Below, one piece after another: positions 1-9,617 of a DNA stretch of 64,000 nucleotides; the stretch's first letter is position 1, and the number at the start of each line of letters is the position of its first letter. The notes under the pieces were generated by a model. That model saw nothing but the letters and a program-made list of their open reading frames with translations. It ran no database searches and was not told the DNA's origin. Source of the stretch: Methanosarcina barkeri str. Wiesmoor. GTDB taxonomy: Archaea > Halobacteriota > Methanosarcinia > Methanosarcinales > Methanosarcinaceae. The stretch is from NCBI RefSeq assembly GCF_000969985.1, contig NZ_CP009526.1, forward strand, positions 4,774,001-4,838,000, in the 5' to 3' direction. The translations under genes were made by a program, and so were the position numbers.

Positions 1-124
1 CTAGAGCTTTCACTCATCCTGCCAAAACTAAAAAAATATGATGTAGAACACAATTCCAGGCATTCTAAAATCTTTAAAACTATGGAATGTGTCCTTAAAA
101 AAATAAAGAAATTTTTGTGCCTTT

Positions 125-1144
125 TCAGGCGTAGTACTCGTCTCTTGCTGCGACCAAAGCTTTGACATTTTCGAGAGGAGTCATGGGTGCAATCCCACAG
201 CCAGGTGCAAGCACATCTATGCCGCCTTCAAGAGCTACTTTTGCTTCAGCTTTTATCTTATCAATAGGTCCAGGCAGCAGGGTAAAAGGACTGGAAATAT
301 TTCCTACTAATCTTGCTCTGTCTCCAATGATTTTCTTTCCTTCCGCTGCGGTACCGATCTTTTCTTCGACGCTGAGTCCTTCAAAACCGCAGTCTGCCAT
401 GTCGCTGAGGATCGCGTTAACCTTACCACAGATGTGGAGTACAGTCACGGAGTTAACACCAGCGGAAAACTTCTGTAATCTTGACTGGAGGAACTGTTTA
501 AATGTTTCCGGGCTCATGAGGTCAGGAGAAGCGACAGGGTCTGCAATAGCGATAACATCTGCACCAGCTTCGACCATTGCGTTTGCATAGGCGATTGCAG
601 CTTCTGCGGAGATATCAAGAGCCTGTTCGAAGAGGTCAGTTTTTTTAATGGACCATTTCATGAAGGATTTTACACTTATCAGGTCGGAAGCTAGTGTAAC
701 CGGGCCTTCCATACCTCCGATAATTGGTACATCAGGTCCTACTTTTTCCCTGACAATTTTAATGGCTTCGAGCACGGCTGGAATTCTGTTTCTCTGCAGG
801 AGATCTGCAGGGACGACTGCGCCATCGAGGTTTTTGGGGTAGGGGCTAGCGGTGACAGACGGCTGCCTGTTCTTGGTACCCATGTTGATTTCACAGCCCA
901 TTGCTTCACCAAGAACGGTAAGACAGTAGGGAAGCCTTACAGCTTCAAGTCCACTAAGTTCATAGTTAGCAATTGCCAGTTTTGCCATAAGTTCGGGATT
1001 GGTGTGAGCTTCAGGCCAGGCAGCTCCAACTTTATCCATAAGTTCTACAATCCCGGTCTGGGTTACGGAGCAGACAGGTACTTTGTCAACGGGCTTGCCT
1101 TCAAGGGCAGCTAAGAGTCTCGTTTTAAGTGTAAATTCGCTCAT
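125..1144 (-). CDS. mtaA: Methylcobalamin:coenzyme M methyltransferase, methanol-type (MtaA)
   Basis: Transfers the methyl group from a methylated corrinoid protein (MtaC) to coenzyme M in methanol-dependent methanogenesis; cytoplasmic. It belongs to the uroporphyrinogen-decarboxylase-like (TIM barrel) family. The HICG motif and the GCG near the end place the zinc ligands at H237, C239 and C316 when counted from the second ATG, the positions known for MtaA. That supports this start (339 aa, the family length): the AAAAAGGT SD lies 6 nt before it and directly abuts an upstream ATG at 1150. The gene stands alone, with no mtaBC next to it, as is usual in Methanosarcina. The upstream 1145-1585 region is AT-rich and holds no other gene. 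The methylamine paralogue MtbA is the main alternative, but the sequence reads as MtaA. Confidence 0.9.
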   Translation of the reverse strand: MSEFTLKTRLLAALEGKPVDKVPVCSVTQTGIVELMDKVGAAWPEAHTNPELMAKLAIANYELSGLEAVRLPYCLTVLGEAMGCEINMGTKNRQPSVTASPYPKNLDGAVVPADLLQRNRIPAVLEAIKIVREKVGPDVPIIGGMEGPVTLASDLISVKSFMKWSIKKTDLFEQALDISAEAAIAYANAMVEAGADVIAIADPVASPDLMSPETFKQFLQSRLQKFSAGVNSVTVLHICGKVNAILSDMADCGFEGLSVEEKIGTAAEGKKIIGDRARLVGNISSPFTLLPGPIDKIKAEAKVALEGGIDVLAPGCGIAPMTPLENVKALVAARDEYYA

Positions 1145-1150
1145 AGTCAT

Positions 1151-1714
1151 ACCTTTTTAATTTATCTCTATTTATTTTTATTAAATTTTATTGCCTACTT
1201 GACAATATTATTGTTCAGACCTTTTAAATCCAAAATGTTTCACGCCCCGGAATAGAAAATCCAGAGTTTTGAAACACAGTTAAAATCTTAGGTTTCACCT
1301 GAAAACTCAAAAATAAATTTGAATCTCCCTTTCCACCTCGCCCGAGCAGAGATAGAAACCAGGGCACTAAAAATAATTCTCAGGCTCCTTTGATACATTA
1401 GAGTACGGGCATTTTTTTAGTTAACAACTTATAAAAGCTATTTGTCAAGAATATTTTTTTATCATATTTTTAATAAACGAGGTCATAAATTTCGATCTCG
1501 TTGTTCAGTTTTAAACAGTGGCTAGATTCTACACTTTTTCACCTTACTCTGTTAATGGATCAGGTCTGATCTGATAAAGAATCAAGTGCAATTTATTTCT
1601 ACCTTATTTCTTCTTTTACTTTGCTCCCTCTTTTACTTTGGATTTCGAGATGTTTTTCAGAATCTATGTCAAGCTTCTTATTCTTGTATCTCATTGAATC
1701 ACAATGGGGATTCG
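1151..1714. other. Divergent intergenic region mtaA / P-type ATPase
   Basis: About 560 AT-rich bases between two divergent genes. A long upstream region is plausible for mtaA regulation, but no convincing operator is visible. An open frame from a GTG at 1586 runs into the ATPase; its 43 extra residues begin with a hydrophobic stretch and lack a good SD, so they are treated as non-coding. Confidence 0.4.
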
Positions 1715-4564
1715 ATGGGGAAGAATCTGACTGGCGGTAACAGCAAGATTTGTTCTCCCCAGGGGAACGAACATAGTATTCCACTTTTGGAGTTTCTTCA
1801 AAAGTTAAACGTTGACGAAAATGGACTGAGTGAGCAGGAAGCTACCAGTCGGCTCAAAGAATGTGGAGACAATGTTCTTGAAGAAACAGGGAAAGAGAGC
1901 ATAATAAATAAGTATCTCAGGCAGTTCCGGAATTTATTCTCTATCCTGTTAACTGTGGGATCAATTCTGTCTTTCGTTGGAGAATACCTTGATCCAGGGC
2001 AGGGAAACCTGTATATAGGAATTGCTCTTGCAGGCGTTGTAATCATCAATGGGACCTTTACATTCATACAGGAGTACCAGGCTGAAAAAACCATGGAAAG
2101 TTTTCGTCAGCTTCTTCCTCCCCATGCCAGGGTACTGAGAGAAGGAAAGGTAAAAGATATTCTGGCATCGGAGCTTGTTGTAGGAGACGTCATCCTTCTT
2201 GAGGAAGGAGATAAGGTTCCTGCCGATGGGCGTTTGGTTGAAATTAATACCCTGAAAGTGGACAACTCGGCTATTACTGGCGAATCTGAGCCCCAGCTTC
2301 GGTCACTTGAATGCACTCACCCAAATATGCTGGAGTGCAGGAACATGGTTTTTTCAGGGACTCTGATACAGAGTGGGAATGGAAAAGCTGTTACCTTCGC
2401 CACTGGACAAAATACTCAGATCGGAAGCCTTGCAACACTCACACAACAAACTTCAGGCGTGGATACTCCCATTCGAAGAGAAATAAATTACTTCATAAAA
2501 GTCATATCTACAATTGCGATTTCCCTGGGAATAGTCTTCTTTATACTTGCTTTTCTTCTTCAAGATGTTTTTCTTGCAAGTTTGATCTTTGCGATTGGAA
2601 TTATTGTTGCCAATGTGCCTGAAGGGCTTTTGCCTACAGTTACTCTTGCCCTTAGCCTTGCTTCCAAGCGAATGGCCTCTCGGAATGCCCTTATAAAACA
2701 GCTTGAGTCCGTAGAAACTCTTGGCTCGACAACGGTTATCTGTACGGATAAAACCGGTACCCTTACTCAGAATAAGATGGCAGTAAACTCTATCATGATC
2801 GGTTTTGAATGTCTTGTTATCGAAAACCCTGCCAGCACTAAAAAAACAACCACAGAGCAGGATATCATCGAAAGTACAAACAAAGCAGATATGGAAAAAC
2901 TTACAGATTCAAGGACAGAAGGATTCTGTGCTCTAAAAAAACCTATCTGGGACCCTGAAAAATTGCCATCTGTTTTCATAAGAGTTGCAGGGCTATGTAA
3001 TAATGCAAAACTTCGCGAGTCTGCCCCGGGATATACTGGTGATCCTACCGAAGGGGCACTTCTCGTTTTTGCAAATGGCCTGGAAGATATAGGAAAGCTC
3101 AAGAATGATTACCCTAGGCTGGAAGAATTTCCTTTTGATTCGCTTACGAAAAGAATGGAAGTTATCTGCCGTACTCCTGAAGGAAAACTTGAAGTTTATC
3201 TCAAGGGGGCCCCGGAAGTAGTTGTGAAAATGTGCAGTTCATCCCTAGATTCAAGAGGAATCCGGAAACTGGATGAAACTGAGCAACAAAAACTTCTTGA
3301 CCGGCACCTGGGCCTTGCAAAAAAAGGAGAACGAATTATAGCCCTTGCGTACAGGCAGATAGAAGATATAAATGAATATACTGGGGATTTTATCTTCTTA
3401 GGATTTATAGGAATTGTAGATCCTCCTCGCCCTGAAGCCAGAGAAGCTATTGCAAAGTGCCATACAGCCGGGATCAAGGTTGTCATGATCACAGGTGATC
3501 ACCCGGTCACGGCAGAATCAATAGCAAAGGACGTGGGGCTTGCAAACTCAGGAAACCTTGAGATCATTACCGGAAATGAGCTGGCAACGTTATCACGCGC
3601 AGACCTTGCTTCAAGATTAAAAAATCCGAGCATTGTTTTTGCCCGCACTTCTCCTGTACAAAAACTAAAAATCGTACAGCTCTTTCAGGCCGAAGGGGAA
3701 ATAGTGACCATGACAGGAGATGGGGTCAATGATGCTCCTGCAATCAAGAATGCAGATATGGGCGTTGCTATGGGCAGTGGCACGGATGTGGCGCGCGAAG
3801 CTGCGGATATGGTACTTCTTGATGACAATTTCGCTACGATTGTGAATGCTGTAGAAGAGGGCAGGACGGTTTTCGATAATATTAAAAAATTCATCGCATA
3901 CATTCTTGCCAGCAATATTCCTGAGATCCTGCCTTTCATAGCCTTCGTCCTCTTTGCCCTGCCCCTTCCCATGCCTGTACAGCTTATTCTGGCAATCGAC
4001 CTGGGCACGGATATGCTGCCTGCGATTGCCCTGGGAAAAGAAAAAGGTGAAGGAGATATTATGAAAAGACCTCCCAGAGCGAGAGAAGAAAAGCTTTTGA
4101 CTCCTCCACTACTTTTCACAGCTTATGCAGTAAAGGGTCCTGTAGAAGCTATCGCAGGCTTTTTCTGCTATTTTGCTGTCCTTTTTGAGGGGGGTTGGAG
4201 TTTTGGCGAGCAGCTTGCAAACAACAATCCCCTTTACATGCAGTCAATAACCGCTTTCTTTTCAGCAGTGATTATATGCCAGATTGCTAATGTTTTTGCT
4301 TCCCGAACTCGTTATCAGTCAGTCTTCTCAATGGGTTTATTTAGTAATCGTACTGTTCTGGTAGGAATTGCAAGTGAACTCCTAATTCTGGCATTTATTA
4401 TCTGGAATCCATCGGCAAATCTTATTTTCAATACGTCTCCCCTTGACCTCAGATATTTGCTAATTGCAGTTCCCTTTGCGATTTTATTGCTTGGAATCGA
4501 TGAGTTAAGAAAATATCTGTTGAGAAGGAATGTAAGCTGGGTAACCAGATACCTTAAGTGGTAA
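1715..4564 (+). CDS. P2C-type (Na,K-ATPase-like) cation-transporting P-type ATPase
   Basis: Predicted ATP-driven cation pump of the cytoplasmic membrane. Seen in order: cation-ATPase N domain; actuator motif TGES; M4 VANVPEGLLPT; phosphorylation motif ICTDKTGTLTQNKM; nucleotide domain; hinge TGDGVNDAP; M5 SNIPEILPF; M6 AIDLGTDMLPA; and a C-terminal block that resembles the end of Na,K-ATPase alpha (ELRKYLLRR). The M4-M6 segments are of the animal Na,K/H,K subgroup (P2C) rather than SERCA type. The M5 serine is present, as in Na,K-ATPase (lysine in H,K-ATPase). In M8 the QWADLV motif reads QIANVF, so the aspartate of Na+ site III is Asn. No beta-subunit gene is adjacent. Start: ATG after GGGGA at 1706-1710 gives 949 aa; an upstream GTG (1586) would give 992 aa. 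The transported ion is inferred, not shown. Confidence 0.88.
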   Translation: MGKNLTGGNSKICSPQGNEHSIPLLEFLQKLNVDENGLSEQEATSRLKECGDNVLEETGKESIINKYLRQFRNLFSILLTVGSILSFVGEYLDPGQGNLYIGIALAGVVIINGTFTFIQEYQAEKTMESFRQLLPPHARVLREGKVKDILASELVVGDVILLEEGDKVPADGRLVEINTLKVDNSAITGESEPQLRSLECTHPNMLECRNMVFSGTLIQSGNGKAVTFATGQNTQIGSLATLTQQTSGVDTPIRREINYFIKVISTIAISLGIVFFILAFLLQDVFLASLIFAIGIIVANVPEGLLPTVTLALSLASKRMASRNALIKQLESVETLGSTTVICTDKTGTLTQNKMAVNSIMIGFECLVIENPASTKKTTTEQDIIESTNKADMEKLTDSRTEGFCALKKPIWDPEKLPSVFIRVAGLCNNAKLRESAPGYTGDPTEGALLVFANGLEDIGKLKNDYPRLEEFPFDSLTKRMEVICRTPEGKLEVYLKGAPEVVVKMCSSSLDSRGIRKLDETEQQKLLDRHLGLAKKGERIIALAYRQIEDINEYTGDFIFLGFIGIVDPPRPEAREAIAKCHTAGIKVVMITGDHPVTAESIAKDVGLANSGNLEIITGNELATLSRADLASRLKNPSIVFARTSPVQKLKIVQLFQAEGEIVTMTGDGVNDAPAIKNADMGVAMGSGTDVAREAADMVLLDDNFATIVNAVEEGRTVFDNIKKFIAYILASNIPEILPFIAFVLFALPLPMPVQLILAIDLGTDMLPAIALGKEKGEGDIMKRPPRAREEKLLTPPLLFTAYAVKGPVEAIAGFFCYFAVLFEGGWSFGEQLANNNPLYMQSITAFFSAVIICQIANVFASRTRYQSVFSMGLFSNRTVLVGIASELLILAFIIWNPSANLIFNTSPLDLRYLLIAVPFAILLLGIDELRKYLLRRNVSWVTRYLKW

Positions 4565-4609
4565 ATCAAAGTTACAAAAAGCGGGATTTACAATGAAAAT
4601 TATAATGTT

Positions 4610-4702
4610 GGTCAGGATAGCAAACAGAAGTAAGTCCTGGGGTCAGGGTAGCAAACAGAAGTAAGTCCTGGGGTCAGGGTAGCAAACAGAAATGATTCCT
4701 GG
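4610..4702. repeat. 31-bp tandem repeat, three units
   Basis: Three contiguous 31-bp units (4610-4640, 4641-4671, 4672-4702) sharing the core GTAGCAAACAGAA. Units 1 and 2 are near-identical and unit 3 has diverged in its second half. The array lies 45 bp after the ATPase stop codon. No coding sense is apparent. Confidence 0.9.
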
Positions 4703-4960
4703 TTTTTTCTTCATATTACAGAGATATATTATTTCATTTTTAATATATATTATAAACTATAAAATACTTGAGCTCCATGATTTGTATCTTTTTGTTAATA
4801 ATAAAGCACTAAAATTAGTATTATTTTGTACATAATTGATTTTTTAAACCTTTTTTTCTATAAAAAACTCTAATGTTTACTTATAATTGACATAGTGAAT
4901 GTTATTGTCCTTTAATTTTGATTTAAGAAATCTAATTTTTTATGACATATTGTAGAAAAC

Positions 4961-4970
4961 TTTTATATAG
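4961..4970 (+). promoter_or_regulatory. Putative TATA box of the hybrid kinase operon
   Basis: TTTATATAG stands in the 380-bp AT-rich gap 4703-5083, about 115 bp before the kinase ATG. This would leave an untranslated leader near 90 nt. Called on motif and position only. Confidence 0.4.
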
Positions 4971-5083
4971 ATTCCAATTTAATTTCATCTGTCAGTATTA
5001 TTACATTATGATGTTCCCTGCAGACCCAGCCCAGATCTTACCTCTGTTTAATTAACCCGAAGCCCCAGAAACGAGCTTAAAAT

Positions 5084-8000
5084 ATGAACGTTAGTCGAAA
5101 GATTCTTGCTATTATCTATATCATCTTTGCTCTTCTCATTTCAGTTGTTATTTTTGCGTCCCAGAGCATTCTCGGTTCCACTTTTTCCGATTTGCAAGAA
5201 AAAGAGGTAACTGACAACGTAGAAAAGGTAGAGAGCATGATTGAACTTCAGATACTACAGCTTGAGAAGATTAATTCTGTTCTCTCTTCAAGAGACGATG
5301 TCAGGAACTTAATGCTTAATCAGGATTTTCAAAATCTCAGCAGTGGAACTTCACTCGATGACATCTTTTCCATCAGTGGATGTGATTTTATTTTTCTAGT
5401 AAATAATTCAGGATATATTGTGTATTCTGATATTTCGGATCCTGAGCCCTCTACTAATGCTTCCGCTCTTAATGCTTCCATTCTTAATGTTTCCATTCTT
5501 AATGTTTCCACTCTTAATGCTTCCCCTCTTCCCAAAGTCCGTCAGAGAATTAATGATGGCAGTTTCCTCTGTAAGGGAGCTGAGACTTCTTTAAAAGGAC
5601 TGTTCATGCTGAAAAATGATCCTGCAATAATCTCCAGCCAGCCTGTGTCCGCTGCACCAGAGAGTAAAGAAATCTCAGGTACAATCATTCTTGGCAAATA
5701 TCTTGATTCGAGCTTTATCGAATCCGTTCAGGAAAGTACAGGAAGTACATTTACACTTTACAGTTTTAACAATGCATCCTCGGATCTTCTGCAGGCTTTT
5801 TTTGAGAACCCTGGTCCAAATTTCACATATACGGTAACTGGAGAACACACTACTTGTTATTCCGTGCTTGAGGATCTTTCTGGAAGCCCAGCTATTGTAA
5901 TCAGGGCTGACGCAGGCAGCAATATCTATGCCGAGGGCCAGGAAGCTCTCCGATACATAGTGTTTTTCCTCCTGTTCGCAGGCCTCATGATTGGGGCAAG
6001 TTGCAAGTTTCTTCTTGATAGGGAAGTTGTATCCCGAATAGTTGCAATTGATAATTTCGTAGAGAAAGTAGGAATGAATGAAAATTTTTCCGAACGATAT
6101 TTTATGGAGGGGGATGATGAACTCTCAAGGCTTTCCAAGGGAATAAATCAGACTCTTGACCGCCTGAGAACTACTTCTAATGAATTTAAAGCCCAGGAAC
6201 ACGAAAAAAAGCTAATCCTTGATTCTCTCAGTGAACTGGTAGTCTTTATGGACTCCGAATTGAAGATAATCTGGCTAAATAAAGCAGCTCTTGATCACAT
6301 GGGGATGAAAATTAATGACGTTATCGGGCGTCATTATCAAGATATGTATATTTTATATAAAGAAAACCCGGGTAAATCTCCGGTACTGAAAGTACTGGAA
6401 TCCGGAAACGAAGAGTTCGGGGAAGTAGTTACTCAGGACGGAAAGATCTGGACGGTCACTGCGATTCCTATAAAAAATGAAGACGGCAGGATTACCGGGA
6501 TCTTAAAAACAGGGCTTGATATTACCGCACACAGGCGTTCGGAAGAAAAACTAATTCAGGCAAAACTTGAAGCTGAAGAAGCCAACAATTCCAAGAGTGA
6601 ATTTCTTGCAAATGTGAGCCATGAGTTGCGAACACCTTTGAATTCCATTATAGGCTTTTCGGATATTCTTATTGAGAAAGTTTTCGGAGAGCTTAACGAA
6701 AAGCAGTTCCGATATGTAAACAATATCTCAACCAGTGGGAAACATTTGCTGGTACTTATAAATGATATCCTCGATCTCTCAAAAGTAGAAGCCGGGAAAA
6801 TGGAACTTCACTACAGTGAATTTTCTATTGATCCCGTTTTTGAAGAAGTCAAAGCCGTTCTCTTTCCTCTTATACAGGCAAAACCCCTTGAAGTAACTTT
6901 TAACGTAGAACCCGACTTTACAACGCTTGAAGCCGACAGAGGCCGCCTAATTCAGATTCTTTACAACCTTATAAGTAATGCAATAAAATTTACTCCAAAT
7001 GGTGGAAAAGTCTCGGTATATTGCAAAGAAAGCGGCAACCGAGCGCTTATTTCAGTCATAGATACTGGTATAGGCATTTCTGCTGAAGACCAGGTAAAGC
7101 TTTTCCAACCCTTTACCCAGCTCGATGCCTCAACATCCAGGCAATATTGCGGCACAGGGCTTGGGCTTGCTCTTGTGAAGAAAATCGTGAACTTGCATCA
7201 GGGCGATATCTGGGTTGAGAGCGATCCTGGGAAGGGCAGTAACTTTACCTTTGCACTTCCTCTCAGGAAACCTCTGGAGCGCAGGAAGGTCAGCGAGATT
7301 GGAATCGAAGATGTAACTATAGAATTCGAGATGAATAAAGCAGAAGCCCTTTCAGTAAAAGAAAATGCCGAAAATTTGCAGGAAGAAGTAAAGCTGCCCG
7401 AAATCTGTCATTCTGAAAAGGGAGATGTTAAGCAGGAACTTATTCTGGTAGTTGATGATGACAAAAGTTCCAGCGAACTTCACTCCACTATCCTTAAGGA
7501 CGCAGGATACAGTGTGGCTATCCTTTATAGTGGAAAAAGAGTTTTAGAGGTTGCAAAGAACCTGAAACCCGATATTATTACCCTGGACGTCTTCCTGCCA
7601 GGTACTAATGGCTGGCTTGTCTTGAGGCAACTAAAGAATGACCCTTACACGACTTCTATACCTGTACTTATTATCTCCATGACCAATAATAACGAGCTTG
7701 GTATTACCCTCGGAGCAACCTACTCCTTTGCAAAGCCGGTAAACAGAATTGAACTGGTAAACTCTCTCAGAGAAATTACCGGAAAGTTCCGGTTCGAATA
7801 TCCTAAAGTTCTTATAGTAGATGACGATGAAAATACTGTAGAATTGTTGAGTTCGATGATTGAGCCTGAAGGCTTTGAGACTATAAAAGCTTACAGCGGG
7901 AGGGAATGCCTGCAGAAGCTTTTTTTCTCAGAGCAACAGCCCGATATTCTAATTCTTGACCTCATGATGCCGGAGATTAGCGGATTTGATATTATATCCA

Positions 8001-8224
8001 GCATGAGGGCCGATGTACACACGAAAGATATTCCTCTTATCGTATGCACTTCTGGCGAGCTTACTGAGAAGAATCTCGAAGAATTGAACAGTGAGCTAGA
8101 AAGACATCTTATTTCTATTCTGAAGAAAGGCACTTTCGGAAGAAAAGAGTTAATTAATAGAATAAAACAATTAGCTATGCTGAAGAGGCGTAATGATGAA
8201 AAAAATCCTGATTGTCGAAGATAA
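5084..8224 (+). CDS. Hybrid sensor histidine kinase with two C-terminal receiver domains
   Basis: Membrane signal-transduction kinase. Layout of the 1046 residues: TM1 (about 7-29), extracytoplasmic sensor (30-285), TM2 (288-306), HAMP (310-362), PAS (375-480), HisKA with phospho-acceptor H513 in NVSHELRTP, HATPase with DTGIGI and GTGLGLAL, then two receiver domains with phospho-acceptors D835 (LDVFLPG) and D959 (LDLMMP). The stimulus is unknown. The sensor domain contains five NAS/NVS tripeptides spaced five residues apart around residues 124-147, encoded by a 15-bp tandem repeat; these are N-glycosylation sequons on the side expected to be outside the cell. The gene overlaps the next receiver gene by 32 bp, so the two are probably co-translated and act in one phosphorelay. 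Confidence 0.92.
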   Translation: MNVSRKILAIIYIIFALLISVVIFASQSILGSTFSDLQEKEVTDNVEKVESMIELQILQLEKINSVLSSRDDVRNLMLNQDFQNLSSGTSLDDIFSISGCDFIFLVNNSGYIVYSDISDPEPSTNASALNASILNVSILNVSTLNASPLPKVRQRINDGSFLCKGAETSLKGLFMLKNDPAIISSQPVSAAPESKEISGTIILGKYLDSSFIESVQESTGSTFTLYSFNNASSDLLQAFFENPGPNFTYTVTGEHTTCYSVLEDLSGSPAIVIRADAGSNIYAEGQEALRYIVFFLLFAGLMIGASCKFLLDREVVSRIVAIDNFVEKVGMNENFSERYFMEGDDELSRLSKGINQTLDRLRTTSNEFKAQEHEKKLILDSLSELVVFMDSELKIIWLNKAALDHMGMKINDVIGRHYQDMYILYKENPGKSPVLKVLESGNEEFGEVVTQDGKIWTVTAIPIKNEDGRITGILKTGLDITAHRRSEEKLIQAKLEAEEANNSKSEFLANVSHELRTPLNSIIGFSDILIEKVFGELNEKQFRYVNNISTSGKHLLVLINDILDLSKVEAGKMELHYSEFSIDPVFEEVKAVLFPLIQAKPLEVTFNVEPDFTTLEADRGRLIQILYNLISNAIKFTPNGGKVSVYCKESGNRALISVIDTGIGISAEDQVKLFQPFTQLDASTSRQYCGTGLGLALVKKIVNLHQGDIWVESDPGKGSNFTFALPLRKPLERRKVSEIGIEDVTIEFEMNKAEALSVKENAENLQEEVKLPEICHSEKGDVKQELILVVDDDKSSSELHSTILKDAGYSVAILYSGKRVLEVAKNLKPDIITLDVFLPGTNGWLVLRQLKNDPYTTSIPVLIISMTNNNELGITLGATYSFAKPVNRIELVNSLREITGKFRFEYPKVLIVDDDENTVELLSSMIEPEGFETIKAYSGRECLQKLFFSEQQPDILILDLMMPEISGFDIISSMRADVHTKDIPLIVCTSGELTEKNLEELNSELERHLISILKKGTFGRKELINRIKQLAMLKRRNDEKNPDCRR

Positions 8225-8570
8225 TCCCATGAACATGGAACTGATCCTGGACCTTCTGGAATTCTACGGACATAACATAACTAAAGCCGAGGACGGAATA
8301 AAGGCTCTTGAAAGCCTTGCTGAGACAAAATTCGACATCATCCTGCTGGATATGCAGTTACCGAAGATGGACGGACTTGAGGTTCTCGATCGAATTAAGA
8401 AAAATCCTGCGACTGCAGATATCCCTGTGATAGCGGTTACTGCCCATGCTATGAAAGGCAGTGAAGAACATTTCATAGAAATGGGCTGCGTGGACTATGT
8501 CTCCAAACCTATAGATATCCACAAGTTCAGGGCTCTGATAGATAAGTATCTAGGAGAGGGCTCATCTTAA
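8193..8570 (+). CDS. Stand-alone response-regulator receiver (CheY/DivK-like)
   Basis: A 125-aa single receiver domain: acidic pocket ED near the N-terminus, phospho-acceptor Asp in LLDMQLPKMDG, conserved Thr/Ala in VTAHAMKG and Lys in SKPID. It has no output domain, as is common in archaeal phosphorelays. It starts inside the 3' end of the hybrid kinase (32-bp overlap, different frame), which argues for translational coupling and for this being the kinase's partner. Confidence 0.92.
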   Translation: MMKKILIVEDNPMNMELILDLLEFYGHNITKAEDGIKALESLAETKFDIILLDMQLPKMDGLEVLDRIKKNPATADIPVIAVTAHAMKGSEEHFIEMGCVDYVSKPIDIHKFRALIDKYLGEGSS

Positions 8571-8584
8571 CTTCAGAAGGGCAG

Positions 8585-9370
8585 TTATAGTTTCTCCAGT
8601 TGTACGGATCTGTCTTTATAGTATGAAAAGAGTTCTTCGCACCACTTCAGTGCGCTCTCGTCAAAACTCATCAAGCGTTGATGGTCAAACTTTCCCTTCT
8701 TGTCGAAAAGCACAAGTGAGCAGAAACGCTCTGTCACTACGTCTTTCAGGGTTACGCTTTTTTCACAAGTGTAAATCTCAACATTTTTCGATTCCAGAAG
8801 AAATTTCAGATCCTCATAATAATCCTTTTTCATCCTGTCAAAAACGGGTTCTGTCAGGATAAGACATATCTCAGCCTCTTTTCTTGCAAGTTCCAGGTAT
8901 ATCTCAACGTGAAGAGGGTTGAAATAGGAGAGAAACATTTTGACATGCTTTGATTCCAGAAGGTTGCTTCTGAAATCTTCAGGAATTTCAAAAAGTCGGT
9001 TAAGGTCGGGTTCAAGCATGAAATAGTTCCCTAATTCATCAATCCTGTTAAGGAGATATTCGGGAATTGCGGTAAAGTCGTGGTTTGTCCAGTAATCGTA
9101 ATTTTCCTCAAAGACCCTTACGGTGTTCAATAAAGGCTCCATTTTTTCAACTACTATCTCTCCGATCTCCGAGAGCTTGTAGGTGTTTCTATCGTCCTGT
9201 TCTATCAGGCGTCCTTCTTTTAGTTTTTTGATTTGGGGCATTATCGACGTTGAGTTGACGTTGAGGGCTGTTTTTATTTCGTCTCCGGTCTTTGGCCCTT
9301 CTTCTAGCAGGAGTAGTACATCCTTCCTTTTTTCTGAAAGAAACGCCAGATCAATAAGTGATGTTTTCAT
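8585..9370 (-). CDS. ArsR-like winged-helix regulator with FilR1/DUF1724 domain (Msr-like)
   Basis: Predicted DNA-binding regulator, 261 aa. The first 85 residues form a winged helix (TGDEIKTALNVNSTSIMPQ region), followed by the C-terminal domain typical of methanogen regulators such as the Msr proteins that control methanol methyltransferase operons in Methanosarcina. The SD GGGAGATG precedes the ATG. It converges with the kinase/receiver pair. Its target is not known; mtaA is 7 kb away, so a link to methanol genes is only a family-based guess. Confidence 0.8.
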   Translation of the reverse strand: MKTSLIDLAFLSEKRKDVLLLLEEGPKTGDEIKTALNVNSTSIMPQIKKLKEGRLIEQDDRNTYKLSEIGEIVVEKMEPLLNTVRVFEENYDYWTNHDFTAIPEYLLNRIDELGNYFMLEPDLNRLFEIPEDFRSNLLESKHVKMFLSYFNPLHVEIYLELARKEAEICLILTEPVFDRMKKDYYEDLKFLLESKNVEIYTCEKSVTLKDVVTERFCSLVLFDKKGKFDHQRLMSFDESALKWCEELFSYYKDRSVQLEKL

Positions 9371-9617
9371 TTTGTTCCATCTCCCCGGGAAAGTATTATA
9401 TTTAGAAGAGATATTTCTCCTTTATTTCTTTTCAGAAAGCAGTCTGAGTTAGCAAAAATTCTTTCTTCCTCCAGAAAAACTTTGAAGGAACTTCTCGTAA
9501 CATTATTGCGCTACTTTCCAATTGATCCTTTATATTTTTTTCCAAAAAACCTTGTTTTTCCCGTAGCTAATACATAACTCACATATTTTGAGGTTGATTT
9601 TTTCGGAGAAAAATTTT

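Noticed and set aside
1586-1714. N-terminal extension of the P-type ATPase from GTG 1586
   Set aside because: No SD, signal-like residues absent from the family, and a better ATG with GGGGA at 1715.
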